Part shown: positions 35,360-43,915 of the stretch, in pieces
How positions within the stretch are numbered: the stretch's first letter is position 1
How the letters are laid out: each line of letters opens with the position of its first letter
Assembly (NCBI RefSeq): GCF_001908725.1
Contig: NZ_CP018725.1
Span: forward strand, 1,612,001 to 1,676,000
Reading direction: 5' to 3'
From: Xanthomonas vesicatoria ATCC 35937
Lineage (GTDB): Bacteria; Pseudomonadota; Gammaproteobacteria; Xanthomonadales; Xanthomonadaceae
Length of the DNA stretch: 64,000 nucleotides
Notes under the pieces: model-generated
Seen by the model: the letters and a program-made list of their open reading frames with translations, nothing else
What the model was told of the DNA's origin: nothing
Database searches by the model: none
Position numbers and translations under genes: made by a program

Positions 35360-36121
35360 ATGAAGCACACAGGACAAGGAGCGTTCGCTGCGCCCTTGGC
35401 GTTGGCGCTTGCCGCGCCGCTTACCACCTACGCCCAGGACACCCAGCCCCCGAAGTCTGGCTTCTTCCGCCAGCTCGGAAAGAGCTTGGCCAACTCGGGG
35501 AAGCAGATGGTTGGCATCCAGCCGAGCTCCGGCACGAAGGCTGGGAGCCAGGGAACGGGCTCGATCTATACGCCCATCAATGGCGCCGGGAAGCTGCCGA
35601 ACCTCTTCAAGGGCGACATCCACCAAGCGGCGCAGGGCGGAAAGCTGGAATGGCCCCGGGTGGCGCTTACGTTCCAGGAATGGGGCGTCTCTCTGCCCTG
35701 CTGGACTGTAGAAGCCCGCATCTGGACCAGCCCCACGGCTTCGACCACGGAGACCTTCCGCACGTGCTTCGATGCCGCCGTGACGGAGACCGATGACTTG
35801 GGCGACACGGCCGAGCTCAACACCTCCGCTCTGTGGAAAGGCAGGGATACCCTCAACGGCATCCGCGTGCCTCCCAGCAAGCCCAACACGGGCGCACAGC
35901 GCTCCACCGGTCCCAATCCTCCGGCGCGACCGTTCGTCGTCAACGTCAGCCGGCCAGGGGTTGCTGACCGCGCCGTGGACGTGTCGCTGCGCGTGGCTTG
36001 GGTCTCTGGGTTCATTCAGACCGCGGATCTGCATCCCGATGCCTCGGGAATGCTGACCCCTTTCAAAGATTCCAGGCTTTGGATCGCTGGCTTCAAGCCC
36101 GACGGGAACCGCGACAAGTAG
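35360..36121 (+). CDS. secreted protein, first gene of an XRE-controlled operon
   Basis: A 253-residue exported protein: MKHTGQGAFAAPLALALAAP with cleavage near TYAQ. The mature part is rich in Gly/Pro/Thr and beta-like (VALTFQEWGVSLPCWTVEARI; WVSGFIQTADLHPDASG). An in-frame ATG at 35318 falls inside the operator region and is rejected. A lipoprotein and a membrane protein gene follow on the same strand. The set looks like an envelope module. No family recognised. Confidence 0.65.
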   Translation: MKHTGQGAFAAPLALALAAPLTTYAQDTQPPKSGFFRQLGKSLANSGKQMVGIQPSSGTKAGSQGTGSIYTPINGAGKLPNLFKGDIHQAAQGGKLEWPRVALTFQEWGVSLPCWTVEARIWTSPTASTTETFRTCFDAAVTETDDLGDTAELNTSALWKGRDTLNGIRVPPSKPNTGAQRSTGPNPPARPFVVNVSRPGVADRAVDVSLRVAWVSGFIQTADLHPDASGMLTPFKDSRLWIAGFKPDGNRDK

Positions 36122-36177
36122 CAGGTCCCGGCTTGGCCCGGCTTCCCCATCACTATTCCCCAGCAAAAAGGAACGAC

Positions 36178-36492
36178 ATGAAAAACGCATGGATTGGCTT
36201 GGCCGCATTGACCATGGCCCTGGGCCTGACCGCCTGCGGCGGCAAGCCCTCATCTGCCAACGCCAAGGAGGCCTTCGTGCGGCTGCTGAAGGACAGCGGC
36301 GCCGGCCAAGTCACCGACGTTCAGAACTTCGAGCTTTCCGCCTGCGTGGAAGCGGAGGACGCCGAGGGCTACCGGTGCGACACCCGTGGCCAAGCCTTGC
36401 TCAACATTGAGGGCCGGCAGGTGCCGATCCCCGTCAGCAAGAACCTGAGGTATGCCAAGGAATCCGGAACCTGGAGGGCTTACGCCAAATGA
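36178..36492 (+). CDS. small lipoprotein
   Basis: A 104-residue protein, MKNAWIGLAALTMALGLTACGG, with a textbook lipobox (LTAC). The mature domain of about 85 residues has two further Cys (SACVEAE, YRCDTRG) that could form a disulfide. AAAAGGAA ribosome site before the ATG. Overlaps the next gene by 4 bp (ATGA). Confidence 0.75.
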   Translation: MKNAWIGLAALTMALGLTACGGKPSSANAKEAFVRLLKDSGAGQVTDVQNFELSACVEAEDAEGYRCDTRGQALLNIEGRQVPIPVSKNLRYAKESGTWRAYAK

Positions 36493-36866
36493 GCATGAAG
36501 ACCGATTCGATGGCAGGAACGTCCGTCGACGCCTTGGCGGCTGGCGGGGACGCCGCGCTGCGCGCTGTTCCCAGGAACGTCATGACTCCGCACAACCGCT
36601 TTTTCTGGTGGTTCTCGCTGAGCCTGCTCTTGCTGGGCCCCTTCGGCTTCATCGTTGGGCCGCTGATGGCTCGACGAGGTTTGCGAAAAGCAGAGCGCCT
36701 CCACGCTTTCGAGGCTCACATGGCTCGCCAGCGCGATCGTGGCTTCAGCTGGTGGCAGTGGTGGGTCATGACGCCGCTGACTGTCATGGGGGCTTTCTGG
36801 GTAAGCTCGATGCTCAGCGGACTCCCTATGGTGCTGGTCGTGCTTTGGGTGCAGCTGACCCGGTGA
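36489..36866 (+). CDS. small two-helix membrane protein
   Basis: A 125-residue protein with two membrane segments (FFWWFSLSLLLLGPFGFIVG and TPLTVMGAFWVSSMLSGLPM) joined by a basic loop (RRGLRKAERLHAF). Translationally coupled to the lipoprotein gene. A decayed second copy follows immediately. Function unknown. Confidence 0.68.
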   Translation: MSMKTDSMAGTSVDALAAGGDAALRAVPRNVMTPHNRFFWWFSLSLLLLGPFGFIVGPLMARRGLRKAERLHAFEAHMARQRDRGFSWWQWWVMTPLTVMGAFWVSSMLSGLPMVLVVLWVQLTR

Positions 36867-37124
36867 GTTTTACAAGCATCCTGCTCTCCCCGGGCCGTTA
36901 GGCTTCATCGTCGGGCCGCTGATGGCCCTGCGGGAAACACGGAAGGTGGAACGCCTTTACCCAGCCGATAATCTTGTCGCCCAGGCTCAGGACACACGGG
37001 GGTTCGCCTGATGACAGTGTGGGTCATGACGCTGCTGACTCTGATGGGCGCTTTCTGGGTGTTTGGCCTGCTGAGCGGGCTGCCGATGTTCTTGCTTGTG
37101 ATCTACGCTCAACTGACCCACTGA
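36867..37124 (+). pseudogene. decayed tandem duplicate of the preceding membrane-protein gene
   Basis: Translation in shifting frames gives GFIVGPLMALRETRKVERLY and then MTLLTLMGAFWVFGLLSGLP, clearly matching the gene at 36489-36866. Stops (TGATGA near 37011) and a one-base loss near 37020 break the frame. The duplicate ends with LTH and TGA at 37122-37124. Confidence 0.8.
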
Positions 37125-37148
37125 AGCACAGTAAGCCGCTACTGAAGA

Positions 37149-37177
37149 GGCCGCCATATGGCGGCCCTTTTCTTTTT
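37149..37177 (+). terminator. rho-independent terminator
   Basis: GGCCGCC-ATAT-GGCGGCC followed by CTTTTCTTTTT, closing the 35.4-37.1 kb operon. Confidence 0.9.
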
Positions 37178-37243
37178 CATGACCCGCTCCCTCTTGACTA
37201 AGTCAGCCGCCGATATAAGTTCGGTAAACATCAGGGGCGGAAC

Positions 37244-37777
37244 ATGACAAAAATCGAGCTAACGCAGTTCCTTAAAAAGATTGGAGTAGCAATCAACAAG
37301 GAGCAGCAGAATGACTATCGCTGGGCTTCACGGCCAATCGGCGAGTCAAAGCCAACACTACGGTTCCGGACATTGAAGGATGCCGAGAAGTTATGGACGG
37401 CACATAGCCTTTACATCCTATATCATGTCCGCCGAATTGAAGAATCCATAAAAGCAGCGGCGGAGGCAAATCCAGAGATTGTTGGCGCGATAGCGCGTTG
37501 GCTGGATCCTTCGACTCGCGCGCCATATCCGACCCAGCTTAGGGAAGCGACGGCCAGCCTACCCGAATACACTCATCCACGCCATTGGAAGACAGAAATC
37601 ATCAAACAAGCACGCGAACTCGGGCCTGTGCATGACGAGTGGACACTTAGAAGAGCCTGCTATTACCGCACTCTGGCCAAATATAGATACCATGGCAGCC
37701 CGACTGGAAAATGCGAGCCGAGTGGTGACGAACCTAAGTATTCGCGACTGGATTCTTCAAGAACTAGCAGTCTTTGA
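37244..37777 (+). CDS. unknown protein paired with a PD-(D/E)XK nuclease
   Basis: A 177-residue protein (MTKIELTQFLKKIGV; LWTAHSLYILYHVRRIEESI; EWTLRRACYYRTLAKYRY), largely helical and basic. GGGGCGG precedes the start. It overlaps the next gene by 86 bp, which is long. The last about 25 residues (GKCEPSGDEPKYSRLDSS) look non-native, so the two frames could be one gene split by a frameshift near 37690. No domain recognised. Confidence 0.6.
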   Translation: MTKIELTQFLKKIGVAINKEQQNDYRWASRPIGESKPTLRFRTLKDAEKLWTAHSLYILYHVRRIEESIKAAAEANPEIVGAIARWLDPSTRAPYPTQLREATASLPEYTHPRHWKTEIIKQARELGPVHDEWTLRRACYYRTLAKYRYHGSPTGKCEPSGDEPKYSRLDSSRTSSL

Positions 37778-38804
37778 TCGCGAGCCGCCGCAGAACTACC
37801 TCAGCGGAGCACTTCAGCTCGCCGTATTACATCTTCTTCAGTCCGGTGTGTCGAACGGTGTTGATGAAGAGAGCTTTACCGGAGCCCTACTTGGATCATT
37901 CTGCCAAAGCTGCCGAGTATGCGCTGCCGGAATGCCCCCCATGAACAAGTCTACGCTCACATGGCGAAGACACAATAAGAATAGCGGCAACAACATCGGC
38001 GAATCCGCAACTGGCGCAGATTTTGCCCTCATCATTCGCCATAAAGAAGATTTCGCCAGGGCAGCAATATTTCAAGCAAAAAATGGTCAGTCGAAGAAGG
38101 GAAGCTTTAAAGCAGGCCACATCTCTCCGGAGGTGCTAGAACTCCCTGAAGAACCCCAGTATGTCAGACTGAAAAGGCACTGCTTTAGCATCCTGTCCGC
38201 GTCCCAAATGCCGGACGCCGCAGCGCTTGAAGCCACCAAACTTTACTGGGCGCACTACCTTATCTATGAACCGTTCGCCGCCTACTGCTCTCCAGTGAGC
38301 TCTCTAACTGTTATTGAAGAGAGACTAGAGGCAGGCGATAGCCCTGGAACAATAAGTTATAAAGACTACCCTTACCTGAACTTTGTTGATGTCCTCAGAG
38401 ACGGGTGCAACCAAACGCAAGAAAAGGAACCTGGCTGGTTGAATCTTAGCTCGGCTGGCGCAATCGCCGCCTTCGTAAAATCAGCCGAGGATTTATATGA
38501 CCTCTACGAAGCACACGTCAATCCAGACATGAAGTGGGCACCCTTAATCGGGTGGACTGAAGGGCTGTCCGAGCAATACAAGACTCTAAAAATTAAGGAT
38601 GGCCTTCTTCTCCCAACGAAATCTTGTCCAACTCCAAAACCTGTGCCAGAACCTGCTCAGGAGCCCTCCACAACAGAGGCATTACTGTCTAGCACTTTCA
38701 AAATGTCCGTGAACGAATGGCAAGAAGGGAGGAGCAAGCCTCCGGGGCCGACCAAACATGAGGATAAGCCTGGAACCAGCACCTCCAAGTTTACGAAGAA
38801 GTAG
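37692..38804 (+). CDS. predicted PD-(D/E)XK nuclease, candidate restriction/defence protein
   Basis: A 370-residue protein from ATG 37692 (MAARLENASR; another ATG at 37632). A PD-(D/E)XK-like core is visible: helix Glu60 in VDEESFTGALLGSF, Asp110 in TGADFALII and Gln128-Ala-Lys130 in AIFQAKNG. The middle is unlike known enzymes. The C-terminal about 70 residues are Pro/Lys-rich and probably flexible (PKPVPEPAQEPSTTEA). The gene lies between a strong terminator and the border integrase with low local GC, a usual place for defence cargo. Nuclease call from the motif only. Confidence 0.65.
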   Translation: MAARLENASRVVTNLSIRDWILQELAVFDREPPQNYLSGALQLAVLHLLQSGVSNGVDEESFTGALLGSFCQSCRVCAAGMPPMNKSTLTWRRHNKNSGNNIGESATGADFALIIRHKEDFARAAIFQAKNGQSKKGSFKAGHISPEVLELPEEPQYVRLKRHCFSILSASQMPDAAALEATKLYWAHYLIYEPFAAYCSPVSSLTVIEERLEAGDSPGTISYKDYPYLNFVDVLRDGCNQTQEKEPGWLNLSSAGAIAAFVKSAEDLYDLYEAHVNPDMKWAPLIGWTEGLSEQYKTLKIKDGLLLPTKSCPTPKPVPEPAQEPSTTEALLSSTFKMSVNEWQEGRSKPPGPTKHEDKPGTSTSKFTKK

Positions 38805-38909
38805 ATGTAAAATAGTGGGCCACAACACAGGACACATGTCCGGTTTGCGATCTGCTACAGGGTCAAGAGGTTAGGTTGGAGTCGATCCGATCCGATCTCC
38901 CTCTTTCCG

Positions 38910-40478
38910 CTAGTTCGTCTGCTTGAGATTTCTTTCAAACTTCCCGGGCTCATAGACGGGCAGTTCGGCAAGCCCACGTAGTTTTGCGAGTGTCGCCACT
39001 CGGTCAGGCAAGCTCCGCCGGTCAATGTAGAACTTCTCTAGGACCGTCTGCCCGGTCCCGTGCCCAGTGAGCGCTCCAATCGCCGAAGCCGAAACCCCGG
39101 CCTCGTCCAGCTTCGAAGCAATGGTGTGGCGGAACCCGTGGAAGCCTTGCCCTTTCTCCGCCACTCCCTGCCGCTTGATGTAGACGGAAAACTGCCGGCT
39201 CAACTGCCGCCCATAGCCCAGCCCTGTCGAGTTGGGCAGGTCTGGGAACAACCGCTCGACCCCAGCCTGCCGCGCCTCTTCCACATAGGTCAGGAAGCCG
39301 CAATCGATCACCGGCTGAGCCAGCGGGATGAACCGCCGGCTATGCTTGTTCTTGATGCTCTGCTTCTTCCCGATCTTGCGGACGAAGAACCCCGGCACCC
39401 CGTCGATGGTATCGATGTCCTCCAGCCGTAGCTGCGCGATCTCGTTGACCCGAGCCCCTGAGTAAAGCCCGAGGATCGGGCCAAACCAGCGATGCGGATA
39501 CTTCGACGCCCACTTCGGGAACTCTACCGGGTCAAAGATGGCCTTCAACTCGGCGTCCGTGAAAGGCGAGCCCGTGTCTTCCGAGTCAGGCGTGGAAATC
39601 GCCCGGATGCCTGCCAGCGGGTTTAACGCCAGATGCTTGCCCTCGACCAGCGACACCAGGAACACGCTCAACCGTTGCCGGTGCTTCGCCATGGTCCACG
39701 CCGCCGGCTCTGGCTCCTGGTTCTTCTTCGCCAGCTTGATGACCTCGGGCACCGGCAGGTCGCGGTAAGCCGGCCGCTTGGTCGCATTAGACGGCCAATA
39801 GCGCACGCCCTCGAAGAAGGCCCGCACGTGATCCTGGGTCAGCGAGGCCACGGGCACGTCCTTGCCGATAATCCCGGCAAACAGGCGCAGCGTGTGGCGG
39901 CTTTCGAGCACGGTCTTTTGATGCAGACGTGCCCCGGCCAGGTCCCTCAAATGATCGGCCATCGCCTTGGACAGCATGAGCGCCATGGGTGCATCGCCGC
40001 CGCCGGATATGCGCTGACTGCCCTCGCGCAACTGTTGCCGACGCTTGGCCACCCTCGCCGCCATGACCTCAGTGGGCTCCGTCTGGCGCGCCCGCACCAT
40101 GAGATCTCCGAAGATCCCGGCATCGGCGGGGTTGTCCAGCTGCGCCTGCGCGATGCGCGTGCCGTCCGGCAGCGTCACATCTTTCAGGGTCAACTCTTTG
40201 ATGTCCCCATTGCGAACCTTTTCCAGCAGTTCTTCCAGATCCACGGTCATCCCTTTCCGCATGGCATCGAATGCCATCGATAGTGCCATTCCCATCGTGG
40301 CCGCCGCCAGCCTGGCGTGGTCCCCACGACGGTTTCCCAGCGATCGGACAAGGTAACGCGAGCCAATCAAGGCCCGAAGATCGGTAGGAACAAAGAAGCG
40401 CGCATACAGGCCAGCCGAGCGCGACATCATCAGAGGCTTGGGCAAGATTGATACCTCGATTGATACCTCAAGGGGCAT
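38910..40478 (-). CDS. tyrosine recombinase integrase of the tRNA-Gly element
   Basis: A 522-residue integrase. Residues about 15-60 (SRSAGLYARFFVPTDLRALI) match the N-terminal arm-binding type (DUF6538-like). A core-binding domain follows, then the catalytic domain: Arg343 in LYSGARVNEIAQL, His447 and Arg450 in HGFRHTIAS, nucleophile Tyr484 in KFYIDRR. It is transcribed away from the tRNA, whose 3' end lies about 70 bp from the start codon. Two TGATACC repeats fall in the first codons and encode EVSIEVSI. A start at MMSRSAG (40430) would leave them non-coding; which is used is open. Confidence 0.92.
   Translation of the reverse strand: MPLEVSIEVSILPKPLMMSRSAGLYARFFVPTDLRALIGSRYLVRSLGNRRGDHARLAAATMGMALSMAFDAMRKGMTVDLEELLEKVRNGDIKELTLKDVTLPDGTRIAQAQLDNPADAGIFGDLMVRARQTEPTEVMAARVAKRRQQLREGSQRISGGGDAPMALMLSKAMADHLRDLAGARLHQKTVLESRHTLRLFAGIIGKDVPVASLTQDHVRAFFEGVRYWPSNATKRPAYRDLPVPEVIKLAKKNQEPEPAAWTMAKHRQRLSVFLVSLVEGKHLALNPLAGIRAISTPDSEDTGSPFTDAELKAIFDPVEFPKWASKYPHRWFGPILGLYSGARVNEIAQLRLEDIDTIDGVPGFFVRKIGKKQSIKNKHSRRFIPLAQPVIDCGFLTYVEEARQAGVERLFPDLPNSTGLGYGRQLSRQFSVYIKRQGVAEKGQGFHGFRHTIASKLDEAGVSASAIGALTGHGTGQTVLEKFYIDRRSLPDRVATLAKLRGLAELPVYEPGKFERNLKQTN
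40449..40467 (+). repeat. two TGATACC repeats with 12-bp period (candidate arm-type integrase sites, right)
   Basis: TGATACC at 40449 and 40461, same heptamer, orientation and 12-bp period as at 8772-8802. They end about 80 bp inside the right core. Confidence 0.7.
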
Positions 40479-40545
40479 CGCTCGGAATCATCAATCGGCC
40501 AAAATATCCAGCCAAGTCAGGCACTTAGAGACTTGATGGAAGCTC

Positions 40546-40563
40546 TGGAGCGGGCGATGGGAA
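40546..40563. repeat. attR: right copy of the 18-bp attachment core
   Basis: Covers the CCA end, discriminator, 3' acceptor strand and part of the T stem of tRNA-Gly. Identical to 8690-8707. Confidence 0.9.
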
Positions 40564-40619
40564 TCGAACCCACGTCAGTAGCTTGGGAAGCTACAGCTCT
40601 ACCATTGAGCTACGCCCGC
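40546..40619 (-). tRNA. tRNA-Gly, anticodon CCC
   Basis: 74 nt including encoded CCA. Acceptor stem GCGGGCG/CGCCCGC, D arm GCTC..GAGC, anticodon arm GTAGC-TTCCCAA-GCTAC with anticodon CCC at positions 34-36, T arm TGGG-TTCGATT-CCCA. Complete and functional-looking; it serves as the integration target. Confidence 0.96.
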
Positions 40620-40675
40620 GTGGCGTGGGAGAGAGTTTAGGCGGGTGCGGGTGTTGGGCGCAATGCGCAGACGTG

Positions 40676-40701
40676 ACGAGGGCCGGTTGCCCGGCCCTCG
40701 T
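40676..40701 (-). terminator. stem-loop after estA
   Basis: A perfect 11-bp stem ACGAGGGCCGG with a 4-base loop, 36 bp beyond the estA stop. It lacks a T run, so it may end or protect the transcript. Confidence 0.6.
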
Positions 40702-40736
40702 GCCTTACCCAAGTCCTAGCAAACCAGTCGGCGTGG

Positions 40737-42554
40737 TCAGAAATTGCCGCTGAAATTTACGAACAAGGTGGCGTCGCGGGCACTGCGCTGAGCGGTGGTG
40801 GTGCTCAGGCCCACGTTGCTCTGCAGGCCCCACAGGCCGGTACGCGCACCCAGCACCACCGTGGCGTAGTTGCGGTCGAAGTTCTGGCCCGGGACGGTGT
40901 ACATGCCCACTTCCGGCATCGACTGCAGCCAGGCGCTGGCTTCGCCGCCGTCCTTGAACTCGTGGTCGTAGGTCGCCTGTACGTACGGCTTGACGGCTGC
41001 GCCGTCCAGACGCACCTGGAAGCCGATGCGACCGACCAGCGAGTCGATGTCCTGGTCGGCATACCCGAGCGCGGTGGCGCTCTCGTTGCTTTCGGTGTAG
41101 CCGTCGAGCTTGAGCTTCTGCCAAGTCAGGCCGACCACGGGGCCGTACTTGACGTTGCCCTCGCCCAGCGAATAGCCGGCGTTGACTGCGGCGGTGAGGT
41201 TGCTGCCGTCCGGCGAGCCGCTATGGACCCGCGTGGCTGGCCCAAGCTGCACTTCGCGGTCGACGTCGTAGCTCAGCCAGCTGTAGCTGACTTGGGCATT
41301 GACCCATACCGGGCCGGTGTACCAGCCGAAGAAACCGCCCAGGGTCGTGTCGTCCTGCTTGAAGCTGCCGTTGCGGTTGCCGAAGTCCGCATCCATGCGG
41401 CCAAAGCCGGCAAAGCCGCCGAACACCAGGTCGCCGGCACTCCAATCCACGCCGAACAGGCCAGCTGGCGCCATGCCGTCGTACAGGTCTGCGTGGTCGT
41501 AGCGTTGCATATCGCCACGCACGCTGCCCCACCAGCGCAGACCATCGGCGTCCGGCTTGCCGTCCAGGTGCCAGGCCACCTGGTCGGCGCGTGCGCGGCC
41601 GCCGGCCTGCGCCGAATGGGTCAGCACCTGCTGCAGACGCGGCGCTTCGAGCAGCGAGATCGCGTACTGGCCAAGGATCTGATGGACCGCGGTGGTCGGG
41701 TGGATGCCGTCGGCAAACACATAGGTGTTCTGCGCATTGGCGGCGACCAGGCTGGTCGGGTTGCATGCCGGCAGCGGCACGGCCGGGTTGCACGCGGTGT
41801 TGGTGACGTTGCTGAAGCCGAATGTGCCTGGTGCGGCGACGATTTCCTGCAGCATGTGGAAGGTGTCGACCGGGATCACCCGCAGGCCGGCCGCCTGCAG
41901 GCCGTTGAACAACGCGGTGTTGTACGCGGTTGCGGCACCAGTCCCCTGGGCCATGGCGGCGGCGCCGCCAGCGCGGAAGCGCGGGGTGATGCCGATGTCC
42001 GGAATGGTCGGCACCATGACGTAACGCGCGCCGGCATTTTGCAAGGTCGCCACGGCGCCGACCTGAGCGGTCACCGCGCTGCCGATGATGGCCTGCGCCT
42101 GGGCCGGCGCGGTGGCCGCCGCGAGCAGGTCGTTGGCGCCGCCCCAAACGGTATAGAGCGCGTTGGGGTTGGCGCGGCCGCCGTTGGCGGTGAGGTAGGT
42201 GTTGATCTGGCTGGTCACCGACGGTGCGGCGCCCAGCGCGCTGACCGAACTGGCCTGGATGCGCGCGCCGCCGGCAGCGTAGTTGTCGCCGGTCTGGCCG
42301 TTGCCATTGGGCGCCGCGTTGGTGCCGAAGTGGTCGCCGACATATTCGGCCCACACCCAACCCGGGTTGGTGGTGAACTTGCCGGTGACTGCGCGCGAGG
42401 CGGCCGGGAGCAACGGGTTGTAGTAGCCGCTGTCGGTGAGACTGTCACCGAAGAAGACGGTCTGGTCGAAGGCCGACTCGGCCATGGCCGGGGTGGCCGC
42501 GATAGCGATGGCAACCGCCATCAGGGAGCGGATCGGGCGAAGTGTTGAAGCCAT
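40737..42554 (-). CDS. estA: GDSL autotransporter esterase EstA
   Basis: Outer-membrane type Va autotransporter of about 605 residues. MASTLRPIRSLMAVAIAIAA is the signal peptide (cleavage at AMA). The passenger is a GDSL lipase: nucleophile Ser in FFGDSLTDSG, VWGGANDL with the block III Asn, and DGIHPTT with catalytic Asp and His. The last about 280 residues form the beta-barrel, ending in Phe (NFSGNF). The start at 42554 is used; upstream codons lack a signal peptide. Xanthomonas and Pseudomonas homologues display lipase on the surface. The gene adjoins the tRNA-Gly on the backbone side. Confidence 0.92.
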   Translation of the reverse strand: MASTLRPIRSLMAVAIAIAATPAMAESAFDQTVFFGDSLTDSGYYNPLLPAASRAVTGKFTTNPGWVWAEYVGDHFGTNAAPNGNGQTGDNYAAGGARIQASSVSALGAAPSVTSQINTYLTANGGRANPNALYTVWGGANDLLAAATAPAQAQAIIGSAVTAQVGAVATLQNAGARYVMVPTIPDIGITPRFRAGGAAAMAQGTGAATAYNTALFNGLQAAGLRVIPVDTFHMLQEIVAAPGTFGFSNVTNTACNPAVPLPACNPTSLVAANAQNTYVFADGIHPTTAVHQILGQYAISLLEAPRLQQVLTHSAQAGGRARADQVAWHLDGKPDADGLRWWGSVRGDMQRYDHADLYDGMAPAGLFGVDWSAGDLVFGGFAGFGRMDADFGNRNGSFKQDDTTLGGFFGWYTGPVWVNAQVSYSWLSYDVDREVQLGPATRVHSGSPDGSNLTAAVNAGYSLGEGNVKYGPVVGLTWQKLKLDGYTESNESATALGYADQDIDSLVGRIGFQVRLDGAAVKPYVQATYDHEFKDGGEASAWLQSMPEVGMYTVPGQNFDRNYATVVLGARTGLWGLQSNVGLSTTTAQRSARDATLFVNFSGNF

Positions 42555-42709
42555 GGGAGTGCCTGCTTGAAAGTGGATGGGACCGGACCGGGCTGCATAC
42601 GTACGCCGGCGAATGGCAATGGTTTCACCCTCGCCGCCCGCGCTCACGCTGCATCGCCGCATAACGCAAAAACGCGCGTCCTAACGGCGCGCGATGCGAC
42701 AATGATGAC

Positions 42710-42910
42710 ATGAACATTCAACTCAACGGCACCCCGCGTACGCTTCCCGACCACCTGCCATTGGCAGCCCTGCTCGAGCAGGAAGGGCTGGCACAGCGGC
42801 GTGTGGCAGTGGAGGTCAATGGCGAAATCGTGTCGCGCGGGCGGCATGCCGAGCACACACTGCACGAGGGCGATGTGGTGGAGATCGTGCATGCACTGGG
42901 CGGCGGTTGA
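42710..42910 (+). CDS. thiS: sulfur carrier protein ThiS
   Basis: A 66-residue ubiquitin-fold protein (MNIQLNGTPRTLPDHL) ending in the Gly-Gly needed for thiocarboxylate formation (HALGGG). It delivers sulfur to ThiG for the thiazole ring of thiamine. It lies 48 bp before thiG on the same strand. Confidence 0.93.
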   Translation: MNIQLNGTPRTLPDHLPLAALLEQEGLAQRRVAVEVNGEIVSRGRHAEHTLHEGDVVEIVHALGGG

Positions 42911-42958
42911 TGCCCTGCCCGGCCGGCGCATCCGCGCCCGATCGGTGATAATTGCCGA

Positions 42959-43753
42959 ATGACGAATTCCGCCCCCTCTGATGCGCTGGTCATCGCCGGC
43001 AAACGCTACCGTTCGCGCCTGTTGACCGGCACCGGCAAGTTCAAGGATCTGGACGAAACCCGCCTGGCCACCGAGGCCGCCGCGGCCGAAATCGTGACCG
43101 TCGCCATTCGCCGCGTGAACATCGGCCAGGATCCCAACGCGCCCAGCCTGCTCGATGTGTTGCCACCGGATCGCTACACGTTGCTGCCCAACACCGCCGG
43201 CTGTTACACCGCCGAAGACGCAGTGCGCACCTGCCGGCTGGCCCGCGAGCTGCTCGACGGCCACAACCTCACCAAGTTGGAAGTGCTGGGTGACGAGCGC
43301 ACGCTGTACCCGGACGTGGTGCAGACGCTCAAGGCCGCCGAGCAACTGGTGGCCGATGGCTTCGAGGTGATGGTCTATACCTCCGACGACCCGATCCTGG
43401 CCAAGCGCCTGGAAGAGATCGGTTGCGTGGCGGTGATGCCGCTCGCCGCGCCGATCGGCTCGGGCCTGGGTATCCAGAACAAATACAACCTGCTGGAAAT
43501 CATCGAAAACGCCAAGGTACCGATCATTGTCGATGCCGGCGTGGGCACGGCATCGGACGCGGCGATTGCGATGGAGTTGGGATGCGACGGCGTGTTGATG
43601 AATACCGCCATTGCCGGCGCGCGCGATCCGATCCTGATGGCCAGCGCGATGCGCAAGGCGATCGAAGCCGGGCGCGAGGCGTTTCTGGCCGGGCGCATTC
43701 CACGCAAGCGCTATGCCTCTGCATCGAGCCCGGTCGATGGTGTGATTGGATGA
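42959..43753 (+). CDS. thiG: thiazole synthase ThiG
   Basis: A 264-residue TIM-barrel enzyme that condenses DXP, dehydroglycine and ThiS-thiocarboxylate into the thiamine thiazole. Seen: [12 protein letters not shown] at the N-terminus, [17 protein letters not shown], the [13 protein letters not shown] segment, [11 protein letters not shown] and [18 protein letters not shown]. Typical length. It forms an operon with thiS. No TPP riboswitch is seen directly upstream. Confidence 0.95.
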   Translation: MTNSAPSDALVIAGKRYRSRLLTGTGKFKDLDETRLATEAAAAEIVTVAIRRVNIGQDPNAPSLLDVLPPDRYTLLPNTAGCYTAEDAVRTCRLARELLDGHNLTKLEVLGDERTLYPDVVQTLKAAEQLVADGFEVMVYTSDDPILAKRLEEIGCVAVMPLAAPIGSGLGIQNKYNLLEIIENAKVPIIVDAGVGTASDAAIAMELGCDGVLMNTAIAGARDPILMASAMRKAIEAGREAFLAGRIPRKRYASASSPVDGVIG

Positions 43754-43865
43754 GTGGGCGGTCTGCTGACGCATTGCGTTCGACCGTCTGCATTGCGCAA
43801 CCGCCAGACGGCGGCCGCCCGACGATGGGCGTGATCGTAGCCGGCACCGCTTCGCCCGTCCCCGC

Positions 43866-43897
43866 CCCCTCTCCCGTTGGAGAGGGGCTTTGTCTTT
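43866..43897 (+). terminator. terminator between thiG and trmB
   Basis: CCCCTCTCC-CGTT-GGAGAGGGG followed by CTTTGTCTTTT. It ends about 20 bp before trmB. Confidence 0.8.
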
Positions 43898-43915
43898 TGA
43901 TGTGACTGACCTTTC

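Larger units (their letters stand above)
8690..40563. mobile_element. integrated mobilizable element (about 31.9 kb) in tRNA-Gly(CCC)
   Basis: An exact 18-bp direct repeat (TGGAGCGGGCGATGGGAA) occurs at 8690-8707 and at 40546-40563. The right copy is the 3' end of an intact tRNA-Gly gene. A tyrosine recombinase reads away from that end (38910-40478). Both borders carry TGATACC repeats of 12-bp period. Inside are an oriT, a MOBQ relaxase, a MobC/TraD-like protein, a second recombinase and several nuclease or conflict modules. No mating-pair or coupling-protein genes are seen, which points to an integrative mobilizable element, not a full ICE. Confidence 0.9.

Noticed and set aside
38910..40478. 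prophage remnant as explanation of the island
   Set aside because: No capsid, tail, terminase or lysis genes between the borders; relaxase and oriT point to a mobilizable element.
40962..42548. 528-codon plus-strand frame
   Set aside because: Antisense to estA, which has the full GDSL and barrel signature.
42600..42709. TPP riboswitch ahead of thiS
   Set aside because: No thi-box (CUGAGA) sequence is visible and the leader is only about 50 bp from the divergent gene's upstream region.
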